Below, in pieces: positions 8,854-19,624 of a stretch of DNA of 64,000 nt; positions within the stretch are counted from its first letter, which is position 1; each line of letters opens with the position of its first letter. The position numbers and the translations under genes were made by a program. This DNA is from Phytophthora colocasiae. Its lineage: Eukaryota > Oomycota > Peronosporomycetes > Peronosporales > Peronosporaceae. The stretch covers positions 1,202,116 through 1,266,115 of the forward strand of contig JAGKQI010000081.1 of NCBI GenBank assembly GCA_018806915.1. Direction: 5' to 3'. The notes under the pieces were generated by a model, which was given only the letters and a program-made list of their open reading frames with translations, searched no databases and had not been told where the DNA came from.

Positions 8854-10513
8854 TGACATGATGTAACTTCAGATTTTCTGGCGTCATGCTGCTGTTACCC
8901 AGTGAAGTACCTGGTTACAATTGGTTTTGGAGAGGGAGTATGTGGGACGTGGCTGCACCCGTGTGATATCTGTGGAAGATTGTGGATAAACCTTCGCCTG
9001 ACTGTAAAGGGGCCCAAAGGACCAGAAGTGTACTTCAGAGTGTGCACAACTCTGAAGGTCAACTACACTCTGTCTGGTCACCGGACTTTCCCCGACGATG
9101 AGTGCCTAAGTTCTGGCGGAAAGTCTCTCAGAAGAACGTATCTCTGAGAGACCTCATCCCGTTACCGTCCAGCGCGACGATGGATGGTTCAAGGATTCAC
9201 AACATATACCCGCAGAGACCAAGTATCGCACGCTGGACGCCGCGCACCCGCGCAACCCCCAAGATCTTCGTGTACGTTGTAGCATTGGTGCTCCGTACTC
9301 TGGTTACTTACTCAAAACTCTGGTATCTCTAACTCTGAGTGACTAAGACTCTGAAAACCAAGTGATATCAGACTCTGAAACCACCGAAGATTCAAGACCA
9401 TACTGAAACCAAGTAAACCCAAGTTCAAGTCACGCATTCAAGTGATTACTGACCTGCACATCCCCCGTAATGACGTCTCTACCTGTCAACCCATCGAGAT
9501 CGGCTGCACAGACTGCATACTGAGACCAAGTTAAAGTACCAGATGTATACAAAGACCAAGAGTACCTGAGATATGAAGACTGACTGCTCAAAGGACGCAA
9601 AAGACGACAAGAAGGAGAGAGTTACCAGATATATATGATAGTTATGAGGAAGATAAACGATAAACAGAGTTCAATTTGCCGTGTAACCCAGAAGTCGTTG
9701 TATTTCTGTCTGCATGGCCACGCCAAGGTAGTTGCCGTGTGATCTCTCGCCTATCCAATCCCCTTAGGCGGAGATCAGGTAACGAAGAGACCTGAGAGGA
9801 CCCGCCTATTCCATATCCTAGTTGGGTCGTTTGTTTTGTCTCTAGCGGTAGCCCATTTCATATTGCTCGTTTGGACAGGCTCTGGAAACTAGACAGTCGT
9901 TTTCAGAGTGCAAGGTAGACTGTTATATATAGCCGATTGTATTGGTTTATATTTTCCCTCTATACTAGAGGGTGGTGCGCGAACGTAAAGGGATACCAGA
10001 CAGACCAGGTGTCTGGTAGTAAGTCCCTAGTTGACCTGGAGTGCTAGCCCACCGTTCAAGGGCCTAGAAAGAATAAGAACGGCTGTATATATTTGTATAT
10101 TCCTGAACTCTGTATATTGGTTGTTTATCTCTGAAAGTTAGGTATCTCGGTTCTGGATTTGTGATATTCAGACACCGATTTCAGACTTCCTCTGGTATAT
10201 TAACCTCTTTTCGACCGCCGACTTCCTGGAAACCATCCCGGTTCCCAGAGATTCCGACTCCCGAACGCTCCTGGAAGGATTTCCTGAATACCGACACCAT
10301 ACTCCAAAGGAACCCCAACTTCTCTTCACAATACATTCGCAGACTCCGGCGAGGGTCATATTTCCGAAGACAACGAACCCACGAGGATACCGCAAGGTAC
10401 CACACGCCAACCTACCGTTGTACGGCTCTGAAAACCCCTTTTCAGTAGTCGTATAACTAGGGTTCACTATACGCCCCCTGCTCCGCGACCAAAGTTTCAC
10501 CGACTTCGCGACA
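8854..10513 (+). repeat. 3' LTR of the nested element
   Basis: 1660 bp copy of 2775-4432. It ends GCGACA directly before the duplicated TTGT at 10514-10517. Confidence 0.95.
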
Positions 10514-10517
10514 TTGT

Positions 10518-13500
10518 ACTCAGCCAAAACGTACTGAAGCAAATCGGTACATGCAGGGCGCAGTGTATGCGATCCTAGAGGCTGAAGCTCGAGCATTCAA
10601 GACGGATGACCAAGAGAGGCCCGTCACGATATTCATCGACAACGGCAGTAGCCTGAATGGCGTAACTGAGGAGTTGGTGAAGAAGCTTGAGTTGGATGTC
10701 ACTGAAGGTGACATGATGCAAGTTGATCTCGGTTATGATCAAGTTGTGCATCGTCCACGTCGGACTGTAGAGATGTCTCTGCAGTTACCAGGGTTTCCTT
10801 TGACAACGGGAACATTCCAAGTCATGCCTGTTCCTGAAGGAAAGGATGTTGTTTTGGGCATGATGTGGCTGCGGGAGCAGAACCCTGATATCGACTGGAA
10901 TACTGGACAGATTGCACCTCGCATCAAGGTGGAGAACACGCAGACTGTGAAGTTGAGACTGCCGAAGACTCGTCCAGCCCGTTGGGTGGCAGGACAACGC
11001 CGCGCCAGAGTTGCGCAGGCCCGTGAGATCTTCAATTACTATCGGCAGCATGGCCACAACGGCCAGTTTGGGCGAACGAAGATTATTTCGTCCAAACAGT
11101 TCCAGCAGATGTTGCGTAGGGACAAGGATATTGAGGCAGTGTTTGTCATCAATCCGCATGATTCGGAGAAGGCTGAACGCTTCAAGAGTCAAGGATGGGA
11201 CGCTCTCAAGGATAATCCGGCGTATGAGACGCTACTGAAGTATGCGGATACGGTTTTCCGTACGGAACTTCCGAATGAGACACCGCCAGTACGGGAAGGA
11301 ATTGAGCACGAGATTTTGCTCAAACCCGGTACTCAACCGATTTCGGTCAAACAATGGCGCCAAAGTCCTGATCAGAGAAAAACGATTCAGGAATGGACCA
11401 AAGAGATGGTTCAGGCTGGCATCATTCGACCAAGTACGTCAGCGTTTTGTGCACCGACTTTCTGTGTGAAGAAACCAGTCGGATGGCGTATTGTGCACGA
11501 TTATCGTCTATTGAACTTGGCGACGATTTTACCAGCTATTTCTATGCCTCGCAAGGAAGATACCTTTGATGCGATGGCCGGTAGCTATTGGTATTCGTGC
11601 ATGGACTTACTTTGGGGTTATTACCAAGTGAAGTTACGAGAAGCAGATATACCTTTTACTGATTTCTCGACCCCAGATGGTCTATTTGAATATCTCGTCA
11701 CACCCATGGGGCTCAGTGGTAGCCCAGGAACCTTTAATCGACTGCTGCAAAAGGTTTTCATGGATTTGAGTGATGTGGCGAAGATTTACTTCGATGATAT
11801 CTACGTATACACGAAGGGTGAAGATGTGAACGACCACATCGCAGCACTGGACAGGGTATTGAAGCGATGTGAAGAGCAGAAGCTCTACATCAAACTGTCC
11901 AAATGCCAATTTTGCGTGGAGGAGATTCCATGCTTAGGCGACTTCGTCGGACGCAAGGGCGTTCGTATGGACCCAGATAAGGTGAAGATTATCGCCGAGT
12001 GGCCAGTCCCCAAGACCAAGAAGCAAATGGAGAGCTTCCTGGGGACAACGGTTTACGTTTCGAGATTTTGCAAGGATTTTGCGCAGTTTGCAGGTCCTTT
12101 GCATGAATGTATCAAGGGAAAACGTTCTCGTGATGCTATCGAACTCGATAAGAACCAATTACGCTGTTTTGACGAGCTTAAGAAGCGCTTGTCATCACCT
12201 CCGGTTCTCAGTCTTCCTGATTTCTCCAAACCTTTCGGTATTCGAATGGACGCCTCAAATTTCGCAATTGGGGGAGTCTTATTTCAAAAGGAGGGAGGGT
12301 TGGAACATCCAATAGCCTATACGGGCAGAAAGATGAAGCCAGCAGAACTGAATTATCCAGTTCGCGAACAGGAACTACTCGCTATTATGCATGCGTTGAA
12401 GACATGGCGCGTGTATCTTCTCGACAAGCCATTCCTGGTGGAAACAGATCACAATAGCATTGAGATGATTCTCACGCAGAAGACGACGAATCGACGCATT
12501 GCGCGGTGGTTCAACGAACTTGCGGAGTTTCAGCCTCTGTTCAAGTGGATTCCAGGAGAGACGAATGTAGTCGCAGATGCGATGTCGAGAAATCCTGAGT
12601 TCGAGCATAAAGCAGCGCAAGTGAGCCTGAAGGAACTTCTTGATACGGCGCAAAACCGTGAAATTGTGGCTACCATGGTCGAGAACAATATGACCGTGGC
12701 ACAATCCGCAGTGAAGATGTACTCGTGGAACAAGGACTTGCAAGGACTTGTCAAGAAGCTACAGCTTGGAGACAAGGTTCCGCATTACTCGCTAGATCAT
12801 GGCGTGCTGTATTATCAGACGCGTGAAGATGAGAGTCCTAGATTGTACATTCCCGATGACGAAGATCTGAAGAATCGAGTCATTTGTGAGAACCACGATG
12901 CAGTTACGGCAGGCCACCCAGGGTATTACAAGACCTATGTCGCAGTACGTGAGAAGTACTATTGGCCGAAGATGATGAAGTATATCCAGCGCTATGTGAA
13001 CACTTGTGAAATGTGTCAGCGCAACAAAGCGAGGCAGGTGAAGCCTCCCGGATTACTTCAACCGCTGGAGATACCAAGAGGTAGATGGGTCGACATTTCG
13101 ATGGATTTCGTTGTGTCTCTACCTCCCAGCAAGGATGGCTCGAATGCCATCATGGTCATTGTGGATCGATTGACCAAGCGTGCAAAGTTTATTGCTACGC
13201 AGACGACAGACAGCGCAGAGGATATTGCGAATGTTTTCATGAAGAGTTATGTAAGAGATCATGGCCTTCCGAAGACGATTGTGTCTGATCGTGACTCCAA
13301 ATTTACGTCTAAGTTTTGGCAGGCTGTTATCACTGCTATGGGAACGCAGCATAACCTGTCATCGGCATTTAGGCCGCAGACGGATGGACAAACGGAACGT
13401 ACAAACCGTTTTATCGGAGATTATCTTCGAGGTGTTATCAACCCAGCCCAGAATGATTGGGATGAGTTTCTTCATTTGGCAGAGTTCGCCTATAATCGGC

Positions 13501-14054
13501 GATTGCATGCTACGATTGGCATGTCACCATTTGAAGCGGATCTAGGATATATTCCATATATGCCCGACGATATCGCGGCAGATCCGGAGTTTAAGAAGTT
13601 GGAGAAAGCAGCAAAAGAGTTTCTACTCCGACAGGAAGCCTTCCTCAAGGTCGCGCAAGACCGTATGAGTGAAGCACAGGAGCGCATGAAGCATTATTAC
13701 GACAGGAACAGACTTGTCCAAGACTTCAAAATTGGCGACATGGTGCTACTAGATGGAAAGAATTTGGATATCCGTCATAAGGGGTACGCACAGTCGAAGA
13801 AGTTAGCTCCGAGGCTCATTGGACCATTCCCGGTCCAGAAGAAGGTATCTCGAGACTCGTATGAGTTGGGATTATCGAAGAACCTGAAGTTGCATCCAGT
13901 TTTCCATACATCACTGTTGAAGCCGTACCGCAAAGACCCGAAGCGCAGGCAAAAGGTGAACAAGGTTGTGTTAGCCGATGGAACTGAAGGGCAACTGGTC
14001 GAAGCCGTGATTAACCACCGTAAGTACAAGGGGAAGCCGCAGTACAAGGTTTAG
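10518..14054 (+). CDS. pol: Pol of the outer Ty3/gypsy element (protease-RT-RNase H-integrase-chromodomain)
   Basis: Open from the end of the nested element; the first ATG is at 10551 (1,167 aa). Counting from that Met: retropepsin-like IDNGSS near residue 30 (DNG where DT/SG is usual); RT with YFDD at 413-416; RNase H (MDASN, REQELLAI, TDHNS); integrase HHCC finger (AGH...CEMC) and DDE triad D852, D913, E949 with the expected 35-residue D-E spacing; then an SH3-like/chromodomain region. The reading frame stops at TAG 14052-14054 inside the chromodomain, where family members have a Lys before Trp. After removal of the nested insert this ORF is in frame with gag. All catalytic residues needed for RT and integration are present. 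Confidence 0.95.
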   Translation, partial: TQPKRTEANRYMQGAVYAILEAEARAFKTDDQERPVTIFIDNGSSLNGVTEELVKKLELDVTEGDMMQVDLGYDQVVHRPRRTVEMSLQLPGFPLTTGTFQVMPVPEGKDVVLGMMWLREQNPDIDWNTGQIAPRIKVENTQTVKLRLPKTRPARWVAGQRRARVAQAREIFNYYRQHGHNGQFGRTKIISSKQFQQMLRRDKDIEAVFVINPHDSEKAERFKSQGWDALKDNPAYETLLKYADTVFRTELPNETPPVREGIEHEILLKPGTQPISVKQWRQSPDQRKTIQEWTKEMVQAGIIRPSTSAFCAPTFCVKKPVGWRIVHDYRLLNLATILPAISMPRKEDTFDAMAGSYWYSCMDLLWGYYQVKLREADIPFTDFSTPDGLFEYLVTPMGLSGSPGTFNRLLQKVFMDLSDVAKIYFDDIYVYTKGEDVNDHIAALDRVLKRCEEQKLYIKLSKCQFCVEEIPCLGDFVGRKGVRMDPDKVKIIAEWPVPKTKKQMESFLGTTVYVSRFCKDFAQFAGPLHECIKGKRSRDAIELDKNQLRCFDELKKRLSSPPVLSLPDFSKPFGIRMDASNFAIGGVLFQKEGGLEHPIAYTGRKMKPAELNYPVREQELLAIMHALKTWRVYLLDKPFLVETDHNSIEMILTQKTTNRRIARWFNELAEFQPLFKWIPGETNVVADAMSRNPEFEHKAAQVSLKELLDTAQNREIVATMVENNMTVAQSAVKMYSWNKDLQGLVKKLQLGDKVPHYSLDHGVLYYQTREDESPRLYIPDDEDLKNRVICENHDAVTAGHPGYYKTYVAVREKYYWPKMMKYIQRYVNTCEMCQRNKARQVKPPGLLQPLEIPRGRWVDISMDFVVSLPPSKDGSNAIMVIVDRLTKRAKFIATQTTDSAEDIANVFMKSYVRDHGLPKTIVSDRDSKFTSKFWQAVITAMGTQHNLSSAFRPQTDGQTERTNRFIGDYLRGVINPAQNDWDEFLHLAEFAYNRRLHATIGMSPFEADLGYIPYMPDDIAADPEFKKLEKAAKEFLLRQEAFLKVAQDRMSEAQERMKHYYDRNRLVQDFKIGDMVLLDGKNLDIRHKGYAQSKKLAPRLIGPFPVQKKVSRDSYELGLSKNLKLHPVFHTSLLKPYRKDPKRRQKVNKVVLADGTEGQLVEAVINHRKYKGKPQYKV

Positions 14055-14198
14055 TGGTTAGGCGAGACCAAGAAGGAGGCCACATGGGAACCTGTTGAGA
14101 ATCTGAAACAGATCCCTGGTCTCATCGACCTCTATTGGAAGTCCAAGAAGAGAGAATCCTTTCTAGGGGAGGCTCTTTCTCGAAGGGAGGCCATGTGA
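14055..14198 (+). other. Chromodomain tail beyond the amber stop
   Basis: After the TAG the same frame reads on for 47 codons, beginning WLGETKKEATWEP, the hallmark second half of a retrotransposon chromodomain, and stops at TGA within the first bases of the LTR. One base change (AAG to TAG) would explain the stop. Either the copy lost its chromodomain tail or the stop is read through. Confidence 0.75.
14171..14193 (+). other. Polypurine tract of the outer element
   Basis: Purine-rich GAAGGGAGG lies 3 nt before the 3' LTR, and a second one, AGGGGAGG, lies about 18 nt earlier. This is the expected place for plus-strand priming. Confidence 0.55.
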
Positions 14199-14703
14199 CG
14201 GAATGCTGTCGATAGCACTCCGTCGGCATTGAAGTGCAAGTTGATGCACTGTAGTGCAATCTACATATCTCTACATGTACCCACTTTGTGATTGGCTAAA
14301 ACTAGATTCTGGTAATATGCCATTGTGGTTTACGCCATTCAGCTGAGACATTGAGAGAGTCTCATTGGCTGAAATTCGAGAAGGTTCTCGAAGCTTGATT
14401 ATGCGACGCCCAGGAGTCAAGTCAACATTGCTACGTGGAAGTTTATAGGAAAATCATTGGTAGATAGCCAAATCAGAAGATAGGAAAAGATAGGCTCTAG
14501 GATACACTCTACTGGATTTTTGAGAGAGCTCTGTGAGCCACCAGTTAGCTTAGGACCGTAAGAGCCTTCCTCATTTCAATTCACTTTTCAATTTACCAAC
14601 AACCTCTCAGTGGCCCACCAACTGGTCACGCCTCCCTGGGTCTTCGCTCCGCCGTCCAAGTCCGGCCTCCGCTTCCTCGCCCCCGCGCGCCTACTGTGTT
14701 ACA
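14194..14703 (+). repeat. 3' LTR of the outer Ty3/gypsy element
   Basis: 510 bp, one base different from 295-804. Followed by the duplicated GTTCC and the rest of the epimerase gene. Confidence 0.95.
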
Positions 14704-14708
14704 GTTCC

Positions 14709-15430
14709 CCAACTTTGGTAGCGCCAAGGGATTCCCCAGCCACGGTTTCGCCCGTATCACCAACTGGACCCTGGCCAGCCACGAGGACTCCAAGGACGAG
14801 AAGAGCCCCAGTGTCGCTGTCTTTACCATGGCTTCGAGCGACTCGACCCGTAAGATGTGGCCTGTCGACTTCGAGCTTGAGTACGAGGTGAAGCTGCACG
14901 CCAACCAGCTTGAGACTGCTCTGCGCGTGCACAACACGCACACGGAGCAGATTGACTTCCACGCTCTGCTGCACAACTACCTGTGGGTCGACGATGCCCG
15001 TAACAAGGGCGTGCAGGTGACGGGCCTCAAGGGTGTCAAGTACTACGACAAGGTCGCCAAGGTGAATGCCACCGAGACTCGCGAGTACATTGACTTTGCG
15101 AACCAGATCGACAACGTGTACAGCAACGCCCCCAACACGTTGAGCGCTATTATCAAGGGCGTCAACGCTGTGGACCGCACCGTCACGATCGAGAAGGCCG
15201 GCTTCATCAGCGATTCGGCTAGCCAACAGCAGAGCCAGAACGTCGAGACCGAGACCGACGCCGTCGTGTGGAACCCGTGGGCCGACCGCGCTAAGGCCAT
15301 GGACGACTTTGGTGACGAGGAGTACAAGAACATGGTCGCCGTCGAACCTGGCCGCGTTTCGGTCAAGCAGGTCCTGCCTGCTGGCAAGACTTACACGCTG
15401 CAGGAGTCCATCTCGGTCACCACGCTGTAA
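14709..15430 (+). pseudogene. Hexose-6-phosphate 1-epimerase-like gene, 3' part (copy 1)
   Basis: Continues the frame of 45-294 after one copy of GTTCC: PNFGSAKGF, HGFAR, WNPWADRA and the C-terminal Val-Glu-Pro-Gly-Arg motif, ending TAA at 15428-15430. No internal stop or frameshift, so the retrotransposon is the only lesion visible. Very similar to the copy at 20295-21821. Confidence 0.85.
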
Positions 15431-15867
15431 AGCAATTGATGATGTGTAAAACTGTTGGATGTAGAGGGAGATCGCGTAAGTTTGGATCACATTTACGTGA
15501 GCTCTTTAGATAACACAAGTTGTTGGTGCTCTTGAAATACAAGCAACAATTGATATGTACTACAGGTAAAATATTTGTGAACTAGATACCGGTACTACAG
15601 TAGTATTTTACCTGTTGTTCACAAACTTCACCAAGCTGCTCACAAACTTTACCTTGTTCACAAAATTTTACCACATTCACAAACTTTACACCCTGAACTG
15701 AATTCTACACCAAAATTACATAAACAAGACCTCGTCTGCGCTTTTCCTAATATATCCTCCAATGAACGTTCAGTATTCTAAACAACTTATTTTTTGTAAG
15801 GGCATGTGCAGTTTTGACGCGCATAATAGTGAAGCCAACTCACTCGAGCACTCTCCAGCCATTGAGT
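15431..15867. other. AT-rich intergenic region with short repeats
   Basis: No gene seen. Around 15570-15700 the motif (G)TTCACAAACTTTACC and its variants recur about five times in about 110 bp, and the reverse-oriented GGTAAAATATTTGTGAAC lies just upstream, so the stretch can fold back on itself. Meaning unknown. Confidence 0.5.
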
Positions 15868-17034
15868 ATGGCGCTGCCCATGGGGATGCAACTGGTCAGC
15901 GCGCTGGATAACACTAAGATCAAGGCGCTGTCGCCTGTACGAGGCTCTGAAGAGGAAGCTTCTGCCTCGGATCACGTGCGACGCGCGTTGTTGCTGCCTC
16001 TGGAGAGCGACGAGGCGTTAGATGTGGACATGGACATCGATGTGGACGTTTTCCGGCCTAGTGCTATGCTAGATGCCCAGTTATCGGATGCCTTTGGTGA
16101 GTCTGAACTTTATTATGGCTCTAGTTTTCAGCCAGGTAAGTAATTTATTATTTATTACGATAAGAAAATATTTAATGAAAAAACAATTTTAGCAGATTTG
16201 GGTGATGCAGAGGAAGACATTGAGCAGCTTCTGTGTGGATCGGAGGAGTTGCAGAGTCATCATCTACATCAAACGGCACCGGGTCAGGGCTGTCAGTGCA
16301 GGAATTTTGCTATTAAGGCGAATCGAGTACAGACACAACAGGAACGAGTTGCTGGATCGATGGCAGGCAGAGATCAGAGAAAAGTTCTGAGCCATACTTT
16401 TGGCAAAAGACTGCAGGGCTTTGGATTCGGAGAAGGAGCAGTGATGGACCAGAGTCAGCAACAGGATTTCGACATGGATGGACGATATACACCAGTTTTT
16501 GAGGTGAAAAAGGAGACTTTCAATGTGAAGGATCCTTTCGTGGCCATAAAGCAAGAGGCAGTGCCAACTACTCCAGAACGTGTACAGAAGTCGCACTCGT
16601 TGGAGCAGGATCAGATATACAACAGCCCCTTGCATCGGAGTCAGTCGTTGTCTGCAGTTTCCAGTCCGTTGAGTACTACGAGCTTCGTGTCTTTGGAAAG
16701 TATGATGTCGACCCCGTTATCTACGACATCGAGATCAACAGCACACCCAGAGATGCCAGTGATGATGCGCTCTCTGTCACCAGCCGACGAACTCGAGAAA
16801 ATGGCAGCTAGTGGATCGAAGACAACGATGCCCAAGATGAACATGCTGCGAGGAAACTTTCAAGTGTCTCCAGGACATGACTCTGCGCCGCTTGTAAAAC
16901 CTACTGCTGTACTACCTCCGCCGTATCTGCGCGGCGGTCGAGACTCTCCTGAAAAGCGCCGCGCACATTCCAAGACATTCAACTCGTTCGCACAGTCATT
17001 GTCGTTTTCATTTTCGAACGAGTCTTCGGGGTGA
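15868..17034 (+). CDS. Unrecognised Ser-rich protein, two exons
   Basis: ATG 15868; exon 1 15868-16135, a 57-nt AT-rich intron (GTAAGT...TTTTAG, with an alternative CAG 3 nt on), exon 2 16193-17034, about 370 aa. Features: acidic DVDMDIDVDV near residue 55, Gln-rich central part, many Ser-Pro and Thr-Pro sites, two FxVK(K/Q)E-type sites that fit sumoylation consensus, and a basic C-terminal patch. This composition suits a nuclear regulator, but no domain was recognised. A GTGAGC donor lies at the stop codon, so the gene might continue into the next one (see findings). Confidence 0.6.
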
Positions 17035-17315
17035 GCAGGATGGAGGGAGATGAAGTATAGCTACCACTATTTCGGTAGTCGAGGACAAAGCTTGATGGCG
17101 CTCTATCAGATTCAGGACGAGAGCCACGAGGAAAAAATCGCATGTGCAGAGAACAGCACACGGAAAACATATTCGGTATTAGTAGGAAAGAATCAGCAGC
17201 AACAGGTACGAGAAAGCTTTGGGATGATTGAGTTGTATTACAATAAGCACGTTTTGCCACGCCCAATTGCTCGGTTTATTCTCGGATTGCTGCTTGGAAG
17301 AGGCGAAAGCGTTGG

Positions 17316-18534
17316 ATGAATTCAACTCCTCGTGTTGTGGCTACTGCCGTTGTTTTCCTGCGGCCGCTGCGCTATATGTTCGATGTCGAAGCAGACGTTG
17401 ATATCGTACCGGAAGAAGGATCGGCAACACTTTTGCACTTTGATACGGTCCGAGTGCACCTACGAGCAGCTACTCAACCGCCTTTAATGGAACGTGACGA
17501 GTTGTTCAATGGGTTTTTACGAGCTGAGGCCCCAATTTACAGCAATGCAGTATCACACGAGAAGCATAATTTCAAGGAAAGCAAAGAAATTTGTGACGAT
17601 TGCGACGAACGAGAGTTGAGCTCATTTCGAGGCACGTACATTTGGATTCTTGTTCGTCTACAACCTCTTGGCAAAGGTACGACTCTCATACCCGATGCAA
17701 AAGATACTAAAGCGACACTTCGAGTGCAGTATCAAGTGTCTCCTGCTTCTGAAAGTTTTTGTCTACCTGTGGATCATACGAATGTACGTGAAAAGCTCAT
17801 TATAGCCTACAGATGAGCTTATTCTAACTCGAACACTATCAGGTTGTGAAAGTTTTAGTGACGGATGAACTCATCGATCAAGTGAACAAGAATTTACTGC
17901 AGTTTAATTTCCTTTCTGTCCCGCTAAGTAGTCCTGATCCTCTTCCAACAAAAGAAGTTGAAGTGAAAGCTACAGTGCCAAGTACCCCAAGTATCAACTA
18001 CAACGAGTCTGCATTAGCTGCTAGTGAAGCCTCTGCTGCTGAAGAAATTCGCCGACGTCAACAAGTTGAAGCGGAATTGGCGGAAGCGAAGTCGGCAGCT
18101 CAAGCGAAAGACCGCGAGCGTCTGGATGCGCAGATTCAAGCCAAACAGGATGCACAACGAGCTCAGGAGCTGGAATTGGCTCGAAATGAACAGGTTCATG
18201 CACGCTTTTTGCTGGAACAGGAACTAGCGTCACGTGAACAGCAAAATCAAGAGCTACAGCGAGTCCGTAAGCAACTGGAGGATCAACTAGAAGCCACAAA
18301 TGAAAGTGCTCAACGCTTTCAGATTAATATCTCATCCACTGATCAAGCTCTCGAGGTACAGTAGAGCGTTCCTACTTATTTTTTTTTTGTCTTCTAATAC
18401 TTTTTTTTCAGATGCTGAAACAGCGCGCGATAAGTGACGCTAAAGAGCGAGAAGAGCTTCAACGACGACTACGCGCTCTTGAAGAGGAGAAGTTAGCGTT
18501 GCAGAATAAAAGTCGTGCATGCACGGTTCAATAA
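17316..18534 (+). CDS. Unrecognised protein with C-terminal coiled coil, three exons
   Basis: Exons 17316-17783, 17843-18355 and 18412-18534 keep frame across two short introns (GTACGT...ATCAG; GTACAG...TTTTCAG), giving about 367 aa. The first about 190 residues look like a beta-rich globular domain I cannot name (RGTYIWILVRLQPL, LRVQYQVS). Residues about 215-365 are a long coiled coil of E/Q/R/A (EIRRRQQVEAELAEAK...). The start may be further upstream: the frame 17050-17205 ends at a good donor and could splice to 17301 in phase 0. It lies 280 nt after the previous gene on the same strand. Confidence 0.65.
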
Positions 18535-18599
18535 TTTTTGACTAAAGTGTTTCATTTGCTTTTATTTCACTGTGTAAGTAGAGAAACCACTCGAGTGCT

Positions 18600-19624
18600 T
18601 TAGCTCTCGATATTACGAAAGCACCTTGTAAACGTACTTGTCGTAGACTTCGTGGAACTTGCACATCTTCTCGCCATTGAAGTCAGTAAGCCAACAGATA
18701 TGATGGACATTTTCCGGTGAGTAGCGGAACAAACCCCCACGCTCATCGAGAGTACGCAGACCAAACGTATCCTCCTTGTACTCGATCGTATCATGCAATT
18801 CCACCACTTTCATACTCTCAAACTGTTCCTTGAAACTCTCCAGCGTCTTGACGTCGCTGTAGTGACCGAAAATACTGATCTGCCATGGAGCAATCACTCC
18901 ATCGTGAGGCGAGGCGAAGAAATGGGCCTCTTTCAGCTTCAAAAGTTGTTTTTACGTCGGATTTTCTCCAGGTGGCAGTGGAAATTGAAACACGAGCACT
19001 TGTTCATGTTGTTGACCATTGGCAGCCACAAATTGGTGTACGTCACGAACTGGAGTTCGGCCCAAATTCGTCATAGAATAAGTGCCTTGCAGCTCACGCT
19101 CCATGGACTTCCGAGCTCAGTCCAATTGCATTTTTCCGCGTGCATCTTCGTCCGAATAGCTGCTGAAATCGAAAACGGAAGGAGGCAAAATGGCAGCACC
19201 GAAACCCGCCGCGTTTACCCTTCAATCATCTTCTTGAGGACCGTAGAAGATGCCATTCTGTACACCCGCAAGACTCACGAATGTGTGCACTTTGTGGTCG
19301 TCCATCTGCTCGATGACTGCACGAGCGATCATGCCACCTTGGGAGTGAGCGATGAACATGTATCCGTCTTTGTATCGCTCGTCCCGAGCAACTACGTCTC
19401 GAACGGCAGCGATAGCTTCAGGTACTTGTAGACTTAGAGCTTTGGTGGAACATTCCCGTTCGCAAAATGCCAGAGCGACAACCCTCAGCGGTGAGATTCG
19501 CCTCAATGTTCGCTCCATGAGTGCGATCTCCAGTGACGCCGTGGAAGAAGAACACAGCGAGGTTTTGCTTGCTGGATGACTCTAACCCCGTCTTCAGAGA
19601 TGTAGCAGTCTGGTTAGTTGACAC
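18600..19624 (-). pseudogene. Palmitoyl-protein thioesterase-like pseudogene
   Basis: Pieces in three frames line up in order with the PPT family of alpha/beta hydrolases: [13 protein letters not shown] near the start, the nucleophile segment [36 protein letters not shown], then HDGVIAPWQIS and FGLRTLDERGGL. Frames break near 19485, near 19222 and near 18950 (an in-frame TAA). The family removes palmitate from S-acylated proteins in lysosomes or outside the cell. With at least three lesions it cannot encode a full enzyme. Confidence 0.8.

Larger units (their letters stand above)
2775..10513 (+). mobile_element. Nested gag-only LTR retrotransposon (non-autonomous)
   Basis: LTRs at 2775-4432 (1658 bp) and 8854-10513 (1660 bp) start TGACATG and end GCGACA. 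They flank a 4.4-kb body with two overlapping gag-like ORFs. No protease, RT, RNase H or integrase motif occurs in any frame of the body. The duplication TTGT (2771-2774 and 10514-10517) brackets it. The LTRs differ by about four substitutions and one 2-bp indel. It resembles the known class of gag-only terminal-repeat elements (TR-GAG/LARD), which must borrow pol from a partner. Insertion is in the same orientation as its host element. Confidence 0.9.
295..14703 (+). mobile_element. Ty3/gypsy (chromovirus-like) LTR retrotransposon, containing a nested element
   Basis: Two 510-bp LTRs (295-804 and 14194-14703) begin TGTGAC and end GTTACA. The element is flanked by the 5-bp duplication GTTCC. 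Order is LTR, primer-binding site, small ORF, gag, protease-RT-RNase H-integrase, chromodomain remnant, polypurine tract, LTR. The integrase-last order and C-terminal chromodomain place it in Ty3/gypsy. By eye the LTRs differ at one base (at the end of the TTCGCT/TTCGCTC stretch), so it is young. It is split at 2774/10514 by a second retrotransposon that also carries a short duplication. Without that insert the element would be about 6.7 kb. Confidence 0.95.

Noticed and set aside
14699..15490. 263-codon minus-strand ORF opposite the epimerase gene
   Set aside because: It is a mirror of GC-rich codon use on the plus strand, which has clear epimerase motifs.
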